Positions 7,627-16,841 are shown, counted from the first letter of the stretch. The stretch: 53,719 bases of DNA from Bordetella parapertussis (GCA_945864585.1 CAMBCF010000017.1:1-53719), one strand, 5' to 3'. Numbers and translations: made by a program. The notes: a model not told the origin generated them from the letters alone.

Positions 7627-8862
7627 ATGCTTATATCCGCGAAGGTCCGCGATCCCGCTGCTGCTCGCGCCGCGCGTGATCTGCGCGCCACGCTGGGCGC
7701 CGGGCTTTTTACCAACGGCGTGTGGGACATGCTGTCGGTGGTGGTCCCGCTCTACGCTGTGGCGGTCGGGCTTAACGCCGCAGAGATCGGCCTGATCGTC
7801 GCGGCGCGCTCGGTGCTGCCCGCGGCGCTGTCCATCCACGGCGGCATTCTGATGGATCAACTCGGTACGCGGCGCGTGCTGCTGTGGGTGGCTGCGGGCA
7901 GCGCGGCGCTGCCGTTGCTGTATCCGATTTCAGGATGGTTCGTGGTACTGACAGCGCTGCAATTGCTGCTCGGCCTCACCTCTGCCCTGGGCATGGCGGC
8001 CTCGCAGACATGGGCCATGCAGTCCAGCCGCGGCGATACCGCGATGCTGGCGCGCTACAGCGTGGCTACGCGCATCGGCACCTTCATCGGCCCTGTCGTC
8101 GTCGGCGCAGCATGGGATCACTATGGCTCGTGGGCCGCGTTCGCCTGCGTGTCGCTGTGCGGCGCCGGCATCATCGCGTCAACCGCGAGCGGCGTAGCGA
8201 ATGGCGCACCGCCTTCCGCGCTCTTGAACGGCAGGCGTGGCGCGGCCGTGCTGCTGCCACAGTGGGAACTACACAAGCAGGCATTGCTGCTGGCGTTAAT
8301 TCCGTCAGTAGCCTTCATCCTCGTCGCCAGTTTTTTGCGCAATTCATCGGGCGCGATTCAGAGTTCGTTGTTCGTGGTGTATCTCAACGGCATCGGCATG
8401 AGCGGCACGCTGATCGGCACGCTGGTCGCGATCGCGGAACTTTCCGGCGTGATCGGTTCCTTGCTGTCCGCACCGGTCGAACGCCGGCTGCGCGCCGACC
8501 GGCTAATCCTGTTGTGCATCGTGGTCTCGCTCACCGCGATTTCGATCACACCGCTGATCGGCCCCTATTTGATCCTGCTGATCGCCGCATGCGTGGTGCG
8601 CGGTATCGTGCAGGGGATGAGCCAGCCCCTGATGTATTCAATACTGGGCCACGAGGTGTCCAGCGACCGCCACGGCGCGAGCGTCGGGCTACGCAACGCC
8701 GTGGTGCGCCTCGGCTCCATCATCACACCGGCGATCATGGGCCTGGTTGCCGAAGCCTGGGGAATCGCAGCGAGTTTCTACGTGATAGGCGTGGCGTTTC
8801 TGCTGGTGACAGCCGTGCTGGCGCTGTTTGCCGGAAAAATATCACACACCCAACGGCCTTAG
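7627..8862 (+). CDS. Major facilitator superfamily transporter
   Basis: 411 residues with about twelve hydrophobic segments. The N-terminal half contains the loop 2-3 signature GGILMDQLGTRRVL (GxxxDxxGxR/K). Residues GTFIGPVVVGAAWDHYGSW resemble the end of the first six-helix half. The C-terminal half (GSLLSAPVERRLRADRLIL) repeats the pattern. This is an inner-membrane proton-linked carrier, and the closest functional type (organic acid or drug efflux) cannot be told. It sits between a Bug gene and an MmgE/PrpD gene, which suggests a small-metabolite role. Confidence 0.85.
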   Translation: MLISAKVRDPAAARAARDLRATLGAGLFTNGVWDMLSVVVPLYAVAVGLNAAEIGLIVAARSVLPAALSIHGGILMDQLGTRRVLLWVAAGSAALPLLYPISGWFVVLTALQLLLGLTSALGMAASQTWAMQSSRGDTAMLARYSVATRIGTFIGPVVVGAAWDHYGSWAAFACVSLCGAGIIASTASGVANGAPPSALLNGRRGAAVLLPQWELHKQALLLALIPSVAFILVASFLRNSSGAIQSSLFVVYLNGIGMSGTLIGTLVAIAELSGVIGSLLSAPVERRLRADRLILLCIVVSLTAISITPLIGPYLILLIAACVVRGIVQGMSQPLMYSILGHEVSSDRHGASVGLRNAVVRLGSIITPAIMGLVAEAWGIAASFYVIGVAFLLVTAVLALFAGKISHTQRP

Positions 8863-8911
8863 CGTCAATCGCGGTATATTGATGCCCCATCCATCTTACG
8901 CATCTCACATC

Positions 8912-10255
8912 ATGACACCCATCACCCGCGAACTCGCCCGCTTTGCCGTTAATTCAACTTTCGACGCCATGCCGCCAGCCGTGCAGCACGAAGGGCTGCG
9001 CGCCTTTGTTAATTTCGTTGGTTGTGCAGCAGGCGGCGCCACCGAAGAAGTGGTGTCGAAAATGATCGAAACCATGACCGAGTTCAATGGCAAAAACGAC
9101 ACCGTAATCATCGGCCGCAACATCAAGCTGGATGCGCTGAATGCGGCGTTGATCAACTCGTTAAGTTCTGCCGCGCTGGCGTTCAACGACACGCATTACG
9201 CCACCGTTGCGCACCCCACCAGTCCGGTGGGCGCGGCACTGGTATCGATGGCGGCGCGGCGAAAATTCAGCGGCAGGGAACTGATACACGCAGTGGTGCT
9301 GGGTGACGAGATTCAATGCCGCGTCGGCAATATCGTGGTGACGCCGCCGGCGGAGGTTTCCGTGGGGCTGTCGATGGCAGGCCTGGTAGGCTGCATCGGC
9401 GCGGCAGTGGCTGCCGGCAAGGTGATGCAGTTCAATGAAGACCAGATGACCACTGCCATCGGTATTGCCGCCAATCAATCCGCCGGATTGCGCGAAGCCC
9501 ATGCCACCATGTCAAGCTGGTTCACGCCCGGCAACGCGGGACGCGCGGGGCTATGGGCGGCGCTGCTCGCAGCGCGCGGCTACACCTGCGCCGATACCAT
9601 GATCGAAGGCGTGAAAGGTTTCGGCGTGTCGTTCGGCGTGAATCCGCAAATGGAAGCCGCGCTCGAAGGTCTGGGCAAAAAATGGGAAATGCTGGATGTC
9701 GCCTACAAGCCCTATCCGAGCGGCTTTGTGATTCACCCGGTAATCGATGCCTGCCTCGACATGGTGGGCAGGCACCGCTTCGACGCACGCCAGATCGCGC
9801 GCGTGGAACTGACGGTAAACCCGCTGTGCGTGCAACTGTGCAACCGCCCCGCGCCCAAGCTGCGCTCGCAGGCGATGGTGAGTTTTCCGCACTGGACCGC
9901 CGCCTGTCTGCTGCATAAGGCGGCAGGCTTGCCGCAAGTCACCGATGCCATGGTTCACGACGCCGAGATGGCAGCGCTGCGCCTGAAAGTCATCGCCACC
10001 GCCGACCCGAAAACCGCACGCGAAGCGGCACACGTGAAAGTAGTGATGAAAGACGGCAAGGTGTTTGAAGCGCATTGCGACAATGCGCTCGGCACACAGG
10101 CGCGGCCGATGACCGATGCCGACATCTCCGAGAAGACGCGCTTGCAACTTGAAATCGTGTTTGATAAAGCCAAGGCGCAGCGCGTTGTTGATGATTGCTG
10201 GCATATCACCGAAGCCGCGGACGTTGCGCCGTTTTTTGAGTCACTGAGCACGTAG
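8912..10255 (+). CDS. MmgE/PrpD family protein
   Basis: 447 residues from the ATG at 8912, where the conserved start TRELARFAV begins; an in-frame ATG at 8882 adds ten residues, and neither has a clear ribosome-binding site. Landmarks are NDTHYATVAHPTSPVGAAL, VLGDEIQCRVG, GIAANQSAGLREA, HPVIDACLDM and the C-terminal VVDDCWHI helix. The family includes 2-methylcitrate dehydratase (PrpD), immune-responsive gene 1 and epimerases of iminodisuccinate. Members in catabolic clusters with Bug proteins are usually of unknown substrate, so a dehydratase or isomerase on a carboxylate is the likely class. Confidence 0.88.
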   Translation: MTPITRELARFAVNSTFDAMPPAVQHEGLRAFVNFVGCAAGGATEEVVSKMIETMTEFNGKNDTVIIGRNIKLDALNAALINSLSSAALAFNDTHYATVAHPTSPVGAALVSMAARRKFSGRELIHAVVLGDEIQCRVGNIVVTPPAEVSVGLSMAGLVGCIGAAVAAGKVMQFNEDQMTTAIGIAANQSAGLREAHATMSSWFTPGNAGRAGLWAALLAARGYTCADTMIEGVKGFGVSFGVNPQMEAALEGLGKKWEMLDVAYKPYPSGFVIHPVIDACLDMVGRHRFDARQIARVELTVNPLCVQLCNRPAPKLRSQAMVSFPHWTAACLLHKAAGLPQVTDAMVHDAEMAALRLKVIATADPKTAREAAHVKVVMKDGKVFEAHCDNALGTQARPMTDADISEKTRLQLEIVFDKAKAQRVVDDCWHITEAADVAPFFESLST

Positions 10256-10335
10256 CAATTGCTGTGCGAACACGCCGCCACCGGTGTGTTCGCGCGTATC
10301 ATCACACATGTCGAAGCTGCTGGAAGGAGTTATCT

Positions 10336-11355
10336 ATGCTCATGATGACTTGCCGTAAGTGTTTGTTTTTAAACACGATTATAATTCCTGTCTATGCGAT
10401 TGCACTGTTGCTTGCAACGCCGGCGAGCATTGCACAAACCAACAACGCACTGGCGCAACTGCTGCCGCAGCGGCCGATACTGATGATCGTGCCCAACGCG
10501 GCGGGCGGACCTTCGGACTATATAGCGCGCGTCATCGTGCCCAAACTCAGCGAAGCCACAGGCCAAAACATCGTCGTCGACAATCGCGCCAGTGCCAACG
10601 GACTCACTGCAACCGAATACGCGGCCAGAGCGACGCCCAACGGTTCGGTACTCGCGGTGGGGAACACCGGCACGCATGCGATCAACGCCACACTGTATAA
10701 AAAGCCGCCCTACGACCCGGTGCGCGACTTTGCGCCGGTGGCGGCAGTGGTATCGAGCAATTTGGTGCTGGTGATTAATGCCAGGTCGCCGCTGGCAAAC
10801 TTCAGAGACTTCATTGCTCTCGCGAAAAAACATCCCGGTACGGTAAACCTCGGCATCGCCGGCGCCACCGGTGAGATCGCCACCAACGCGCTCAAGCTCG
10901 CCGCTGGTATTGAACTCAACAACATCCCCTACAAAGGCGGCGTGCCGGCGATGATCGCCGTCATGTCGGGCGAGATACAGGCCACCATCACCACCTCAGC
11001 CGGCGCCATCACCCAGGTTGAATCCGGCAAGCTGCGCGCGATCGGCGTCACCGGCGTACGCCGCGACGTGAAATATCCGGGGGTACCGACATTCATGGAA
11101 AGCGGGGTAGAGGGTTATGCGATAGATATGTGGTTCGGCCTGTTCGCACCGGCAAAAACGCCGCCACGCATTGTGCAGGCGTACCACCGCGAGATCACGC
11201 GCATTGTTGCGCTGCCCGAGATCAGGGATAGACTGCTCGCGCAGGGCTATGAAATCCTCGACAGCACGCCCGAACAATTCGCCGCCTTGGTCAAGCGCGA
11301 CACCGACAAGTACCGCAAGATCATCATCGATTCGAAGATGCAGCAGTTGGAATAG
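10336..11355 (+). CDS. Bug/TctC-type periplasmic binding protein (5)
   Basis: 339 residues from the ATG at 10336, with AAGGAG seven bases upstream; a longer frame exists but lacks a site. Signal peptide at about residues 1-34 (LLLATPASIAQ). Landmarks: PQRPILMIVPNAAGGPSDY, DNRASANGL, VLVINARSPLAN, NNIPYKGGVPAM and GKLRAIGVTGV. The N-loop reads NAAGGPSD in place of FAPGGSxD. The large exported hydrolase follows after 25 bases on the same strand and may process the ligand or its precursor outside the cytoplasm (inference). Confidence 0.9.
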   Translation: MLMMTCRKCLFLNTIIIPVYAIALLLATPASIAQTNNALAQLLPQRPILMIVPNAAGGPSDYIARVIVPKLSEATGQNIVVDNRASANGLTATEYAARATPNGSVLAVGNTGTHAINATLYKKPPYDPVRDFAPVAAVVSSNLVLVINARSPLANFRDFIALAKKHPGTVNLGIAGATGEIATNALKLAAGIELNNIPYKGGVPAMIAVMSGEIQATITTSAGAITQVESGKLRAIGVTGVRRDVKYPGVPTFMESGVEGYAIDMWFGLFAPAKTPPRIVQAYHREITRIVALPEIRDRLLAQGYEILDSTPEQFAALVKRDTDKYRKIIIDSKMQQLE

Positions 11356-11380
11356 CGCACATTATTTTCCGGAGCCAGTC

Positions 11381-13540
11381 ATGTCGCAACATGGGATAAC
11401 GCACGCTCGCAAAGGTGTGATGACGGGCCTCGCGATGGCTGCGCTGATGCTGTCCGCCCCGCCCCTACAGGCGCGCATCACCAAAATCATCATCGATGAA
11501 ACGGTATCACCCGCGTTTTGCAAGGGCACAGCCTGCGCGACATTCAGCGACGCCGGCCACTACGAGCAAATCGCGGGCCGCGCTTTCGGCGAGCTCGATC
11601 CGGCCGATCCACTCAACAAACTGATACAAGATATCGAACTGGCGAAAGACGTGGATGGCAAGGTGCGCTATGTCGCCACCTTCGTTATTACCAAGCCCAT
11701 TGACATGAGCAAAGCCAGCGGCCTGCTGTGGCATGACGTACCCAATCGCGGCCGGCTGGTCACACTAGCCATCATGGAGCGCGGCTTCGGCGACGTGGGC
11801 CTGGCGAGCGCGTGGCAGGGCGACAACGCGGGCATGAGCGCCGCACTCGGCACTACGGTGCGCGCGACAATGACCGTGGGCGCCAATCACTGGCTGCAGA
11901 TTCCCGTGGCAAAGAACACGGATGGCTCGCCGGTCACCGGCGAGGTGTTAGGCCGTATCATCAATCGTGCCGGCTTGAATGCACAACCGTTGATCGTGCA
12001 GACCAATCCGCTGCCCTATATGCCCGCGGCGCTGGATACCTCAAAAGCAACGCTGGTGTCGCGCGAGCACGAAACGATGGAAGGCAAAGTCACCGGCGAA
12101 ACACCGATCGCCGGCAGCGACTGGAAATTCTGCGGCGGCGGCACCTTCGATGCGCCGCTGCCACTGCTGAAACTGCCGGTGCAGATCTGCCTGAAGGGCG
12201 GCTTCAACCCGGCCAGGCTGTATCAAGTGGTGTACACCGCGAATGACCCGTACGTGCTCGGCATCGGCTTTGCCGCCTGGCGTGACGTCGCATCTTTTTT
12301 CAGATTTGCAGGCAAGGATGATAGTGGCACGGTGAATCCGCTGGCAGGGCATATCCAATCGAGCATCGCGCGCGGCCGCTCGCAATCGGGCAATTACCTC
12401 AGAGGCTGGCTGCATTCAGGCTTCAATCAGGACGAAGCCCAACGTCAGGTGCATGACGGCCTGTGGCCGATCATCGCCGGTCGCCGCATCGCGCTGAATT
12501 TTCGCTGGGCGCAGCCCGACGGCGTCATGGAGCTGTATCAGGCCGGCAGCGAAGGGCCGCAGTGGTGGGTGCCGTATCCCGATCAAGCGCGCGGTTTGCC
12601 GGCGCGCAGCATGCTTGACCGTTGCAACGCTTCCAAAACCTGCCCCAAAGTGATCGAGCACTTCGGCGGCGCCGAAATCTGGGCGTTGCGGCTGGGTCCG
12701 GCATGGGTGGGCACGAATCGCAGGGAAGACATTCCGCTGCCCGACAATGTGCGCCGCTATTACCTCGCGAGTACCACGCATGGCGGTGGTGCCGGCGGCT
12801 TTGACAGCAGCCTGCCCGGCATTGGCTTGTCCGGCAAGCCGGTGCGATGTCCCGGCAACAACTTCGGCGTCGCCGAGCTCCCCGCCAACCCGATGCCGTA
12901 CACGCAGACGACGAACGCACTGACGGTGCATTTTCGCAACTGGGTCATGCGCAACACGCCACCGCCCGCCAGCCGCTATCCGACCTTGCGTGAAGGACAA
13001 CTGGTGGAAGCCAATAAAGCCGCGATGGGCTTTCCGACGATACCGGGTTTGCGCACGACCGCGCCGGAGCCGGGGTTCATCAATCCGCTGCTGGATTACG
13101 ACTGGGGACCCGGCTTCAATCCCAACGACGGCACAGGAATACCCAGCAACGCGCCGCCACGCATCAAGCAGGTCATCAGCACGCTGGTGCCCAGGGTCGA
13201 CGCCGACGGTAACGAAGTCGGCGGCGTACCGGTGGTACTGCGCGACGCCCCGCTCGGCACCTACCTCGGCTGGAACATCACGGCCGGCGGCGAACGTCCG
13301 TTCCATCAGAGCCAGCTTTGCGCCTACGCCGGCGGCATGATTCCGTTCGCGAAAACCAAAGCCGAACGCGCCGCCAACGGCGACCCGCGTTTGTCACTGG
13401 AAGAACGCTACGGCGACCATGCGGGATACGTTGCAGCCGTCAGAAAAGCTGTCGCCAATGCCGTGGCGCAGGGATTTTTGTTGCCCAAGGATGCCGACGC
13501 TTTGATGGCTGCGGCCGAGGCGAGCAGCGTGCTCAGGTAG
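11381..13540 (+). CDS. Large exported alpha/beta hydrolase-domain protein
   Basis: 719 residues from the ATG at 11381 (CCGGAG upstream). The N-terminus MTGLAMAALMLSAPPLQA is a signal peptide after a short basic region. The nucleophile motif GRSQSGNY lies near residue 333. Other recognisable parts are LWHDVPNRG near residue 110, the TRRED-type NRREDIP segment and the THGGGAGG stretch. The length and order match the 'alpha/beta hydrolase domain' family of about 600-720 residues, putative periplasmic esterases of unknown substrate. Paired Cys residues (FCKGTAC, RCNASKTC) suggest disulfides outside the cytoplasm. Confidence 0.82.
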   Translation: MSQHGITHARKGVMTGLAMAALMLSAPPLQARITKIIIDETVSPAFCKGTACATFSDAGHYEQIAGRAFGELDPADPLNKLIQDIELAKDVDGKVRYVATFVITKPIDMSKASGLLWHDVPNRGRLVTLAIMERGFGDVGLASAWQGDNAGMSAALGTTVRATMTVGANHWLQIPVAKNTDGSPVTGEVLGRIINRAGLNAQPLIVQTNPLPYMPAALDTSKATLVSREHETMEGKVTGETPIAGSDWKFCGGGTFDAPLPLLKLPVQICLKGGFNPARLYQVVYTANDPYVLGIGFAAWRDVASFFRFAGKDDSGTVNPLAGHIQSSIARGRSQSGNYLRGWLHSGFNQDEAQRQVHDGLWPIIAGRRIALNFRWAQPDGVMELYQAGSEGPQWWVPYPDQARGLPARSMLDRCNASKTCPKVIEHFGGAEIWALRLGPAWVGTNRREDIPLPDNVRRYYLASTTHGGGAGGFDSSLPGIGLSGKPVRCPGNNFGVAELPANPMPYTQTTNALTVHFRNWVMRNTPPPASRYPTLREGQLVEANKAAMGFPTIPGLRTTAPEPGFINPLLDYDWGPGFNPNDGTGIPSNAPPRIKQVISTLVPRVDADGNEVGGVPVVLRDAPLGTYLGWNITAGGERPFHQSQLCAYAGGMIPFAKTKAERAANGDPRLSLEERYGDHAGYVAAVRKAVANAVAQGFLLPKDADALMAAAEASSVLR

Positions 13541-13671
13541 TCTGAGGGAAGGAGGAAGGTGTGCCGTGCCCCACGCCTCTGTCGATGAATGCGTGGCGGC
13601 CTGTACGGCTAAGCGTTAACTGGTCGTGATTGGAGTACAATCTATCCGGTTCTTCGAGAGGAGGTTGCGGC

Positions 13672-13893
13672 ATGAAACAGTCGTCCGTTGTGCACTCCGA
13701 TCCCGACATCCTGGGTGGCACCCCGGTGTTCGTTGGAACGCGCGTTCCTGTTCAGGCACTGATTGACTATATCGAGGGCGGACACTCCCTTGAAAAGTTT
13801 CTTGATGATTTCCCAACCGTGAGCCGGGACATCGCGGTCGCTGCTATCGAGCAGGCTAAATTGCAGCTACTCGCCGATGCGCGTGCTGCTTGA
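13672..13893 (+). CDS. DUF433 family antitoxin-like protein (second copy)
   Basis: 73 residues. The ATG at 13672 has GAGAGGAGG (13656-13664) seven bases upstream. Sequence: SVVHSDPDILGGTPVFVGTR then VPVQALIDYIEGG and LDDFPTVSRD, a textbook DUF433 core. The stop lies 17 bases inside the downstream DUF5615 gene. The gene starts shortly after a sequence resembling the 3' end of an attC site (near 13606-13621), so the pair may be an integron cassette. Confidence 0.88.
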   Translation: MKQSSVVHSDPDILGGTPVFVGTRVPVQALIDYIEGGHSLEKFLDDFPTVSRDIAVAAIEQAKLQLLADARAA

Positions 13894-14197
13894 CGAGTGC
13901 TTCCCCCGAGCCCTACGCGTGGAGCTACTTGGCCACGAAGTCACGACGGTTGCTGAAGCCGGGTGGGCCGGCGTCAAAAATGGCGCGCTTCTGCAACTTG
14001 CGGCAACACGGTTTGAAGTTCTCTTAACTGTTGATCGCAATCTGGAGTATCAGCAGAACTTTTCCAGTCTTACTATCGCTGTCATCGTCGTTGACGCTCC
14101 AAGCAACGATGTTGAGGTACTTCGGCCATTGATGCCCAAGGTGCTCAAGGCGTTGCCCAACGCCAGGCCGGGAGACGTGACGCATGTTCACGGCTAA
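13877..14197 (+). CDS. DUF5615 PIN-like toxin (second copy)
   Basis: 106 residues beginning MRVLLDECFPRAL, with the conserved DE pair. GHEVTTVAEAGWAGVKNGALL and LLTVDRNLEYQQN supply the second acidic site (TVDxN), as usual for DUF5615. The start lies inside the antitoxin gene (17-base overlap). The stop codon TAA (14195-14197) is embedded in the GGCTAAC core of an attC-like palindrome, a hallmark of integron gene cassettes. Predicted RNase-type toxin; activity untested. Confidence 0.87.
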   Translation: MRVLLDECFPRALRVELLGHEVTTVAEAGWAGVKNGALLQLAATRFEVLLTVDRNLEYQQNFSSLTIAVIVVDAPSNDVEVLRPLMPKVLKALPNARPGDVTHVHG

Positions 14198-14258
14198 CCG
14201 CGCAATGCACACGGACGCGCGCAAAAGCGGCGCGCGCGAGTGATTGCGAACGTTCGGC
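14192..14258 (+). other. attC-like integron recombination site (1)
   Basis: 67 bases from GGCTAAC to GTTCGGC. The arms CGCAATGCAC (14200-14209) and GTGATTGCG (14240-14248) pair with one extra G on the left arm. The inner arms GACGCGCGC and GCGCGCGCG pair around AAAAGCG. An unpaired base on one arm and a stop codon inside the TAAC core are typical of attC. The end heptamers deviate from strict RYYYAAC/GTTRRRY. Confidence 0.5.
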
Positions 14259-14345
14259 CCAGCAGCGAGCGCGGTGTGCGTGGTGGGTATTGGGAGCATG
14301 CAGAGAACAATTGCTCCGTATCGAAACACGATATACACTATACTG

Positions 14346-14624
14346 ATGATTCAGTCTTTCAAATGCGGCGACACCGAAGCCCTGCACCAGCGCCGCCGGG
14401 TGGCGCGCTGGGTAAATATTGAGGCGGTGGCGCGGCGCAAGCTGGATCAATTAGGTGCAGCGAGCGTTTTGATCGATATGGCGTCGCCGCCAGGCAACCG
14501 GCTGGAAGCCCTGAACGGCAATCGCAAAGGGCAGCACAGCATCCGCGTCAACGATCAATTCCGCGTGTGTTTTGTGTGGACGCCGCAAGGCCCGAAAGAT
14601 GTTGAAATTGTGGACTACCACTGA
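14346..14624 (+). CDS. higB: HigB toxin (RelE superfamily mRNA interferase)
   Basis: 92 residues from the ATG at 14346, where the conserved MIQSFKCGDTEAL begins. The HigB signature is complete: VARRKLDQLGAAS, then PPGNRLEALNGNRKGQHSIR, then NDQFRVCFVW and the terminal DVEIVDYH. HigB is a ribosome-dependent mRNase neutralised by HigA. The toxin-first order with HigA 12 bases downstream is the standard arrangement, and the pair is usually repressed by HigA binding to its own promoter. The pair lies between two attC-like sites, so it would be one gene cassette. Confidence 0.95.
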   Translation: MIQSFKCGDTEALHQRRRVARWVNIEAVARRKLDQLGAASVLIDMASPPGNRLEALNGNRKGQHSIRVNDQFRVCFVWTPQGPKDVEIVDYH

Positions 14625-14636
14625 AGGAGTATGGCT

Positions 14637-14954
14637 ATGAGCAAGAAGCTGCGCCCGATTCACCCCGGCGAACAACTGCGTGAAGAGTTCATGATTCCGC
14701 TGGGGCTTTCCAGCAATGCGTTGGCGCGTGCGCTGAACGTGACGCCCGCGCGCATCAACGAGATCGTGCGCGAACGGCGCGGCGTCTCTGCCGATACCGC
14801 ACTGCGACTGGCGCGGTTCTTCAACACCTCGCATCAGTTCTGGCTGAATCTGCAAAGCAACTACGACGTGCAGTGTGCGGAGGATGCGGCAGGCCGGGTC
14901 ATTGCGCGTATCCAGCCGTGGCAGAGGGCCACCGAGCATGCGACGCTGGCCTAA
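14637..14954 (+). CDS. higA: HigA antitoxin (XRE-family regulator)
   Basis: 105 residues from the ATG at 14637, because AAGGAG (14624-14629) is seven bases upstream; the ATG at 14631 would be only one base away. Landmarks: RPIHPGEQLREEFMIPLG at the start, a helix-turn-helix (NALARALNVTPARINEIV), then RRGVSADTALRLARFF and SHQFWLNLQSNYD. HigA binds and inhibits HigB and represses the operon. The stop TAA at 14952-14954 sits in the GCCTAAC core of the next attC-like site. Confidence 0.95.
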   Translation: MSKKLRPIHPGEQLREEFMIPLGLSSNALARALNVTPARINEIVRERRGVSADTALRLARFFNTSHQFWLNLQSNYDVQCAEDAAGRVIARIQPWQRATEHATLA

Positions 14955-15010
14955 CCTTCGTTCAACCCCGACGCGCCGCAAGCGGCGCGCGGGTTAACGA
15001 TAGGTTGGAT
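14949..15010 (+). other. attC-like integron recombination site (2)
   Basis: 62 bases from GCCTAAC (fits RYYYAAC) to GTTGGAT (fits GTTRRRY). The left arm CGTTCAACCCCGACGCGCCGC pairs with the right arm GCGGCGCGCGGGTTAACG across the loop, leaving three unpaired bases (C, C, A) on the left arm only. That asymmetric pattern of extrahelical bases is what IntI recognises in attC. The higA stop codon is inside the left core. Confidence 0.6.
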
Positions 15011-15078
15011 AGCAACAGTGAGGACACCGTAAGCAGACACCAAGTCGGACGCTCCATTTCGAGTCAAAGGAGGCAGTG

Positions 15079-16041
15079 ATGAAACTCCGCAACGTCCTAG
15101 TGCGATCGATTCTCGTGCCGGCGCTCGCTGCGACGTGGGCCGGGGCAGCCATCTGCCAGGACTATCCCATGCGCCCGGTGCGCATCGTGACCTCGCCCGC
15201 CGGCGGCGGCAGCGATTTGGCATCGCGGCTTATCGCGCGGGGCATCTCGGGGCCGCTCGGCCAGCAGGTGATCGTCGATAACCGGCCTGCGATCCTCGCG
15301 CCGGAGATTGTCGCCAAGGCCGCGCCGGACGGTTACACGGTGCTCGTCGCCGGCAGCACCCACTGGCTTGGCCCGCTGATCGAGAAGGTCTTGTACGATC
15401 CACTGCGAGATTTCGCCCCGGTTGCGGTTCTCTCCCGTTCACCGGTGGTGCTAGTCGTGCATCCGTCCATGCCCGTGAAAACGGTCAGGCAACTGGTCGA
15501 TCTCGCGAAGTCCAGGCCCGGCGACCTCAACTCAGCGGTTGGTGCGCCTGGCAGCTCGAACTATCTCGGCGCGGTGATGTTCGACTATCTCGCCGGCGTG
15601 AAGATCACGCGCATCCCGTACAAGGGCGCCGCCCCGGCAATGACGGCGATCATGAGTGGGGAGGTGCAAGTAATGTTTCCGACCGCCGGCGGCGCAGCGC
15701 CGCATGTGCAGTCGGCACGCTTGCGCTCGATCGCGGTCGGCAGCGCGCGGCCATCCGCGCTCGCTCCCGGGCTGCCGACGATCGCTGCCTCTGGCGTGCC
15801 AGGCTACGATTCGGATTTCCTCTCCGCCGTGTTTGCCCCCGCCGGGACGCCGCCCGCGATCGTGTCGCGCCTCAACCGGGAGATCGCGCGCTATCTGCAG
15901 TCGGCGGACGGGCGAGACGCCTTCCTGAAGGCCGGCAACGAGGCCGCCCCCAGCACGCCCGAAGGGCTCACGGCGATAATCAAGTCGGACATGGCGACTT
16001 ACGGCAAAGTCCTGAAGCCGGCGGGCGTCAACGCGCCCTAG
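15079..16041 (+). CDS. Bug/TctC-type periplasmic binding protein (6)
   Basis: 320 residues from the ATG at 15079 (AAAGGAGG six bases upstream; a GTG one codon earlier is the alternative). Signal peptide to AAICQ. Landmarks: YPMRPVRIVTSPAGGGSD, VIVDNRPAILAPEIVAK, LVVHPSMPVKT, IPYKGAAPAM and GYDSDFLSAVFAPAGTPP. The loop after DNRP reads AILAPE instead of the usual GAGG, a clear departure at a ligand-facing loop. Codon use looks richer in G/C than neighbouring Bug genes. It lies just after the second attC-like site. Confidence 0.92.
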   Translation: MKLRNVLVRSILVPALAATWAGAAICQDYPMRPVRIVTSPAGGGSDLASRLIARGISGPLGQQVIVDNRPAILAPEIVAKAAPDGYTVLVAGSTHWLGPLIEKVLYDPLRDFAPVAVLSRSPVVLVVHPSMPVKTVRQLVDLAKSRPGDLNSAVGAPGSSNYLGAVMFDYLAGVKITRIPYKGAAPAMTAIMSGEVQVMFPTAGGAAPHVQSARLRSIAVGSARPSALAPGLPTIAASGVPGYDSDFLSAVFAPAGTPPAIVSRLNREIARYLQSADGRDAFLKAGNEAAPSTPEGLTAIIKSDMATYGKVLKPAGVNAP

Positions 16042-16294
16042 AACCGAGCGACACCGTCAAGGCTCACGCGTTTTCACCGGAGCCTATGGTCTTCCCTAGT
16101 GCAGGAGGTGCCTTTATCGGTGTTCTAATCGAAGAGTTGTCGAAACGGGACGCCGCCGCTTTAACCGAATGTCAAGCACCCATAATATATCGCGTCATCA
16201 ATGCAAAGAAAGAAGACTGAAGTGTTGCTGAACTGCGTGTTCGAATCTGGACGCGCGATGAAACCGAGCGCTATACAACACGGACGCCAGCCCC

Positions 16295-16714
16295 ATGAAT
16301 ATCCGCACATTCTCAAGCGCAGATGAAGCGGCCGTGATTGAGCTATGGCGCCGCTGCGATCTGCTGCGGCCCTGGAACGATCCGCACAAGGACATACAGC
16401 GCAAGCTCACCACTCAGCCTGAGTTGTTTGTGGTCGGTGAAATCGCAGGCCAGCTCGTCGCCTCTGTGATGGCAGGGTTTGATGGTCACAGAGGCTGGGT
16501 TAATTACCTGGCCGTCGCACCCGAGCATCGCAACGCCGGCCTTGGTCGTACGCTTATGCGCCATGTCGAGGCCGCGCTTTAAGCCCGTGGTTGTCCCAAG
16601 GTGAATTTGCAGATCCGTGCCTCGAATCACGCGGTTGTGGAATTCTATCGGCGTATCGGTTATGCGCCCGACGAGGCTGTCAGTCTCGGCAAGCGGCTCA
16701 TCGATACGTCATAG
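16295..16714 (+). pseudogene. GNAT acetyltransferase (YpeA type) interrupted by one TAA
   Basis: The frame MNIRTFSSADEAAVIELW, then RCDLLRPWNDP, VAPEHRNAGLGRTLMRH, matches the YpeA GNAT family including the acetyl-CoA loop (R-N-A-G-L-G). At 16580-16582 a TAA interrupts it. The same frame continues without a gap as ARGCPKVNLQIRASN, then FYRRIGYAP and VSLGKRLID to TAG at 16712-16714, matching the rest of the family to its usual length (about 140). One base change (AAA or CAA to TAA) explains it. As read, only 95 residues are made, lacking the last strands. Confidence 0.85.
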
Positions 16715-16841
16715 GGGCTAACTACTTCCGACGCGCATAACACAGCACGGCTCACCACTTGTGATAACCTTTCGTTCCCGCGCGCCCTGCGCGGTTTGAA
16801 TTCGTAACGATTGCATTCGTAACAAACTCCCCGGAGAAATC

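Noticed and set aside
12416-13306. 296-residue minus-strand frame
   Set aside because: Antisense shadow of the exported hydrolase.
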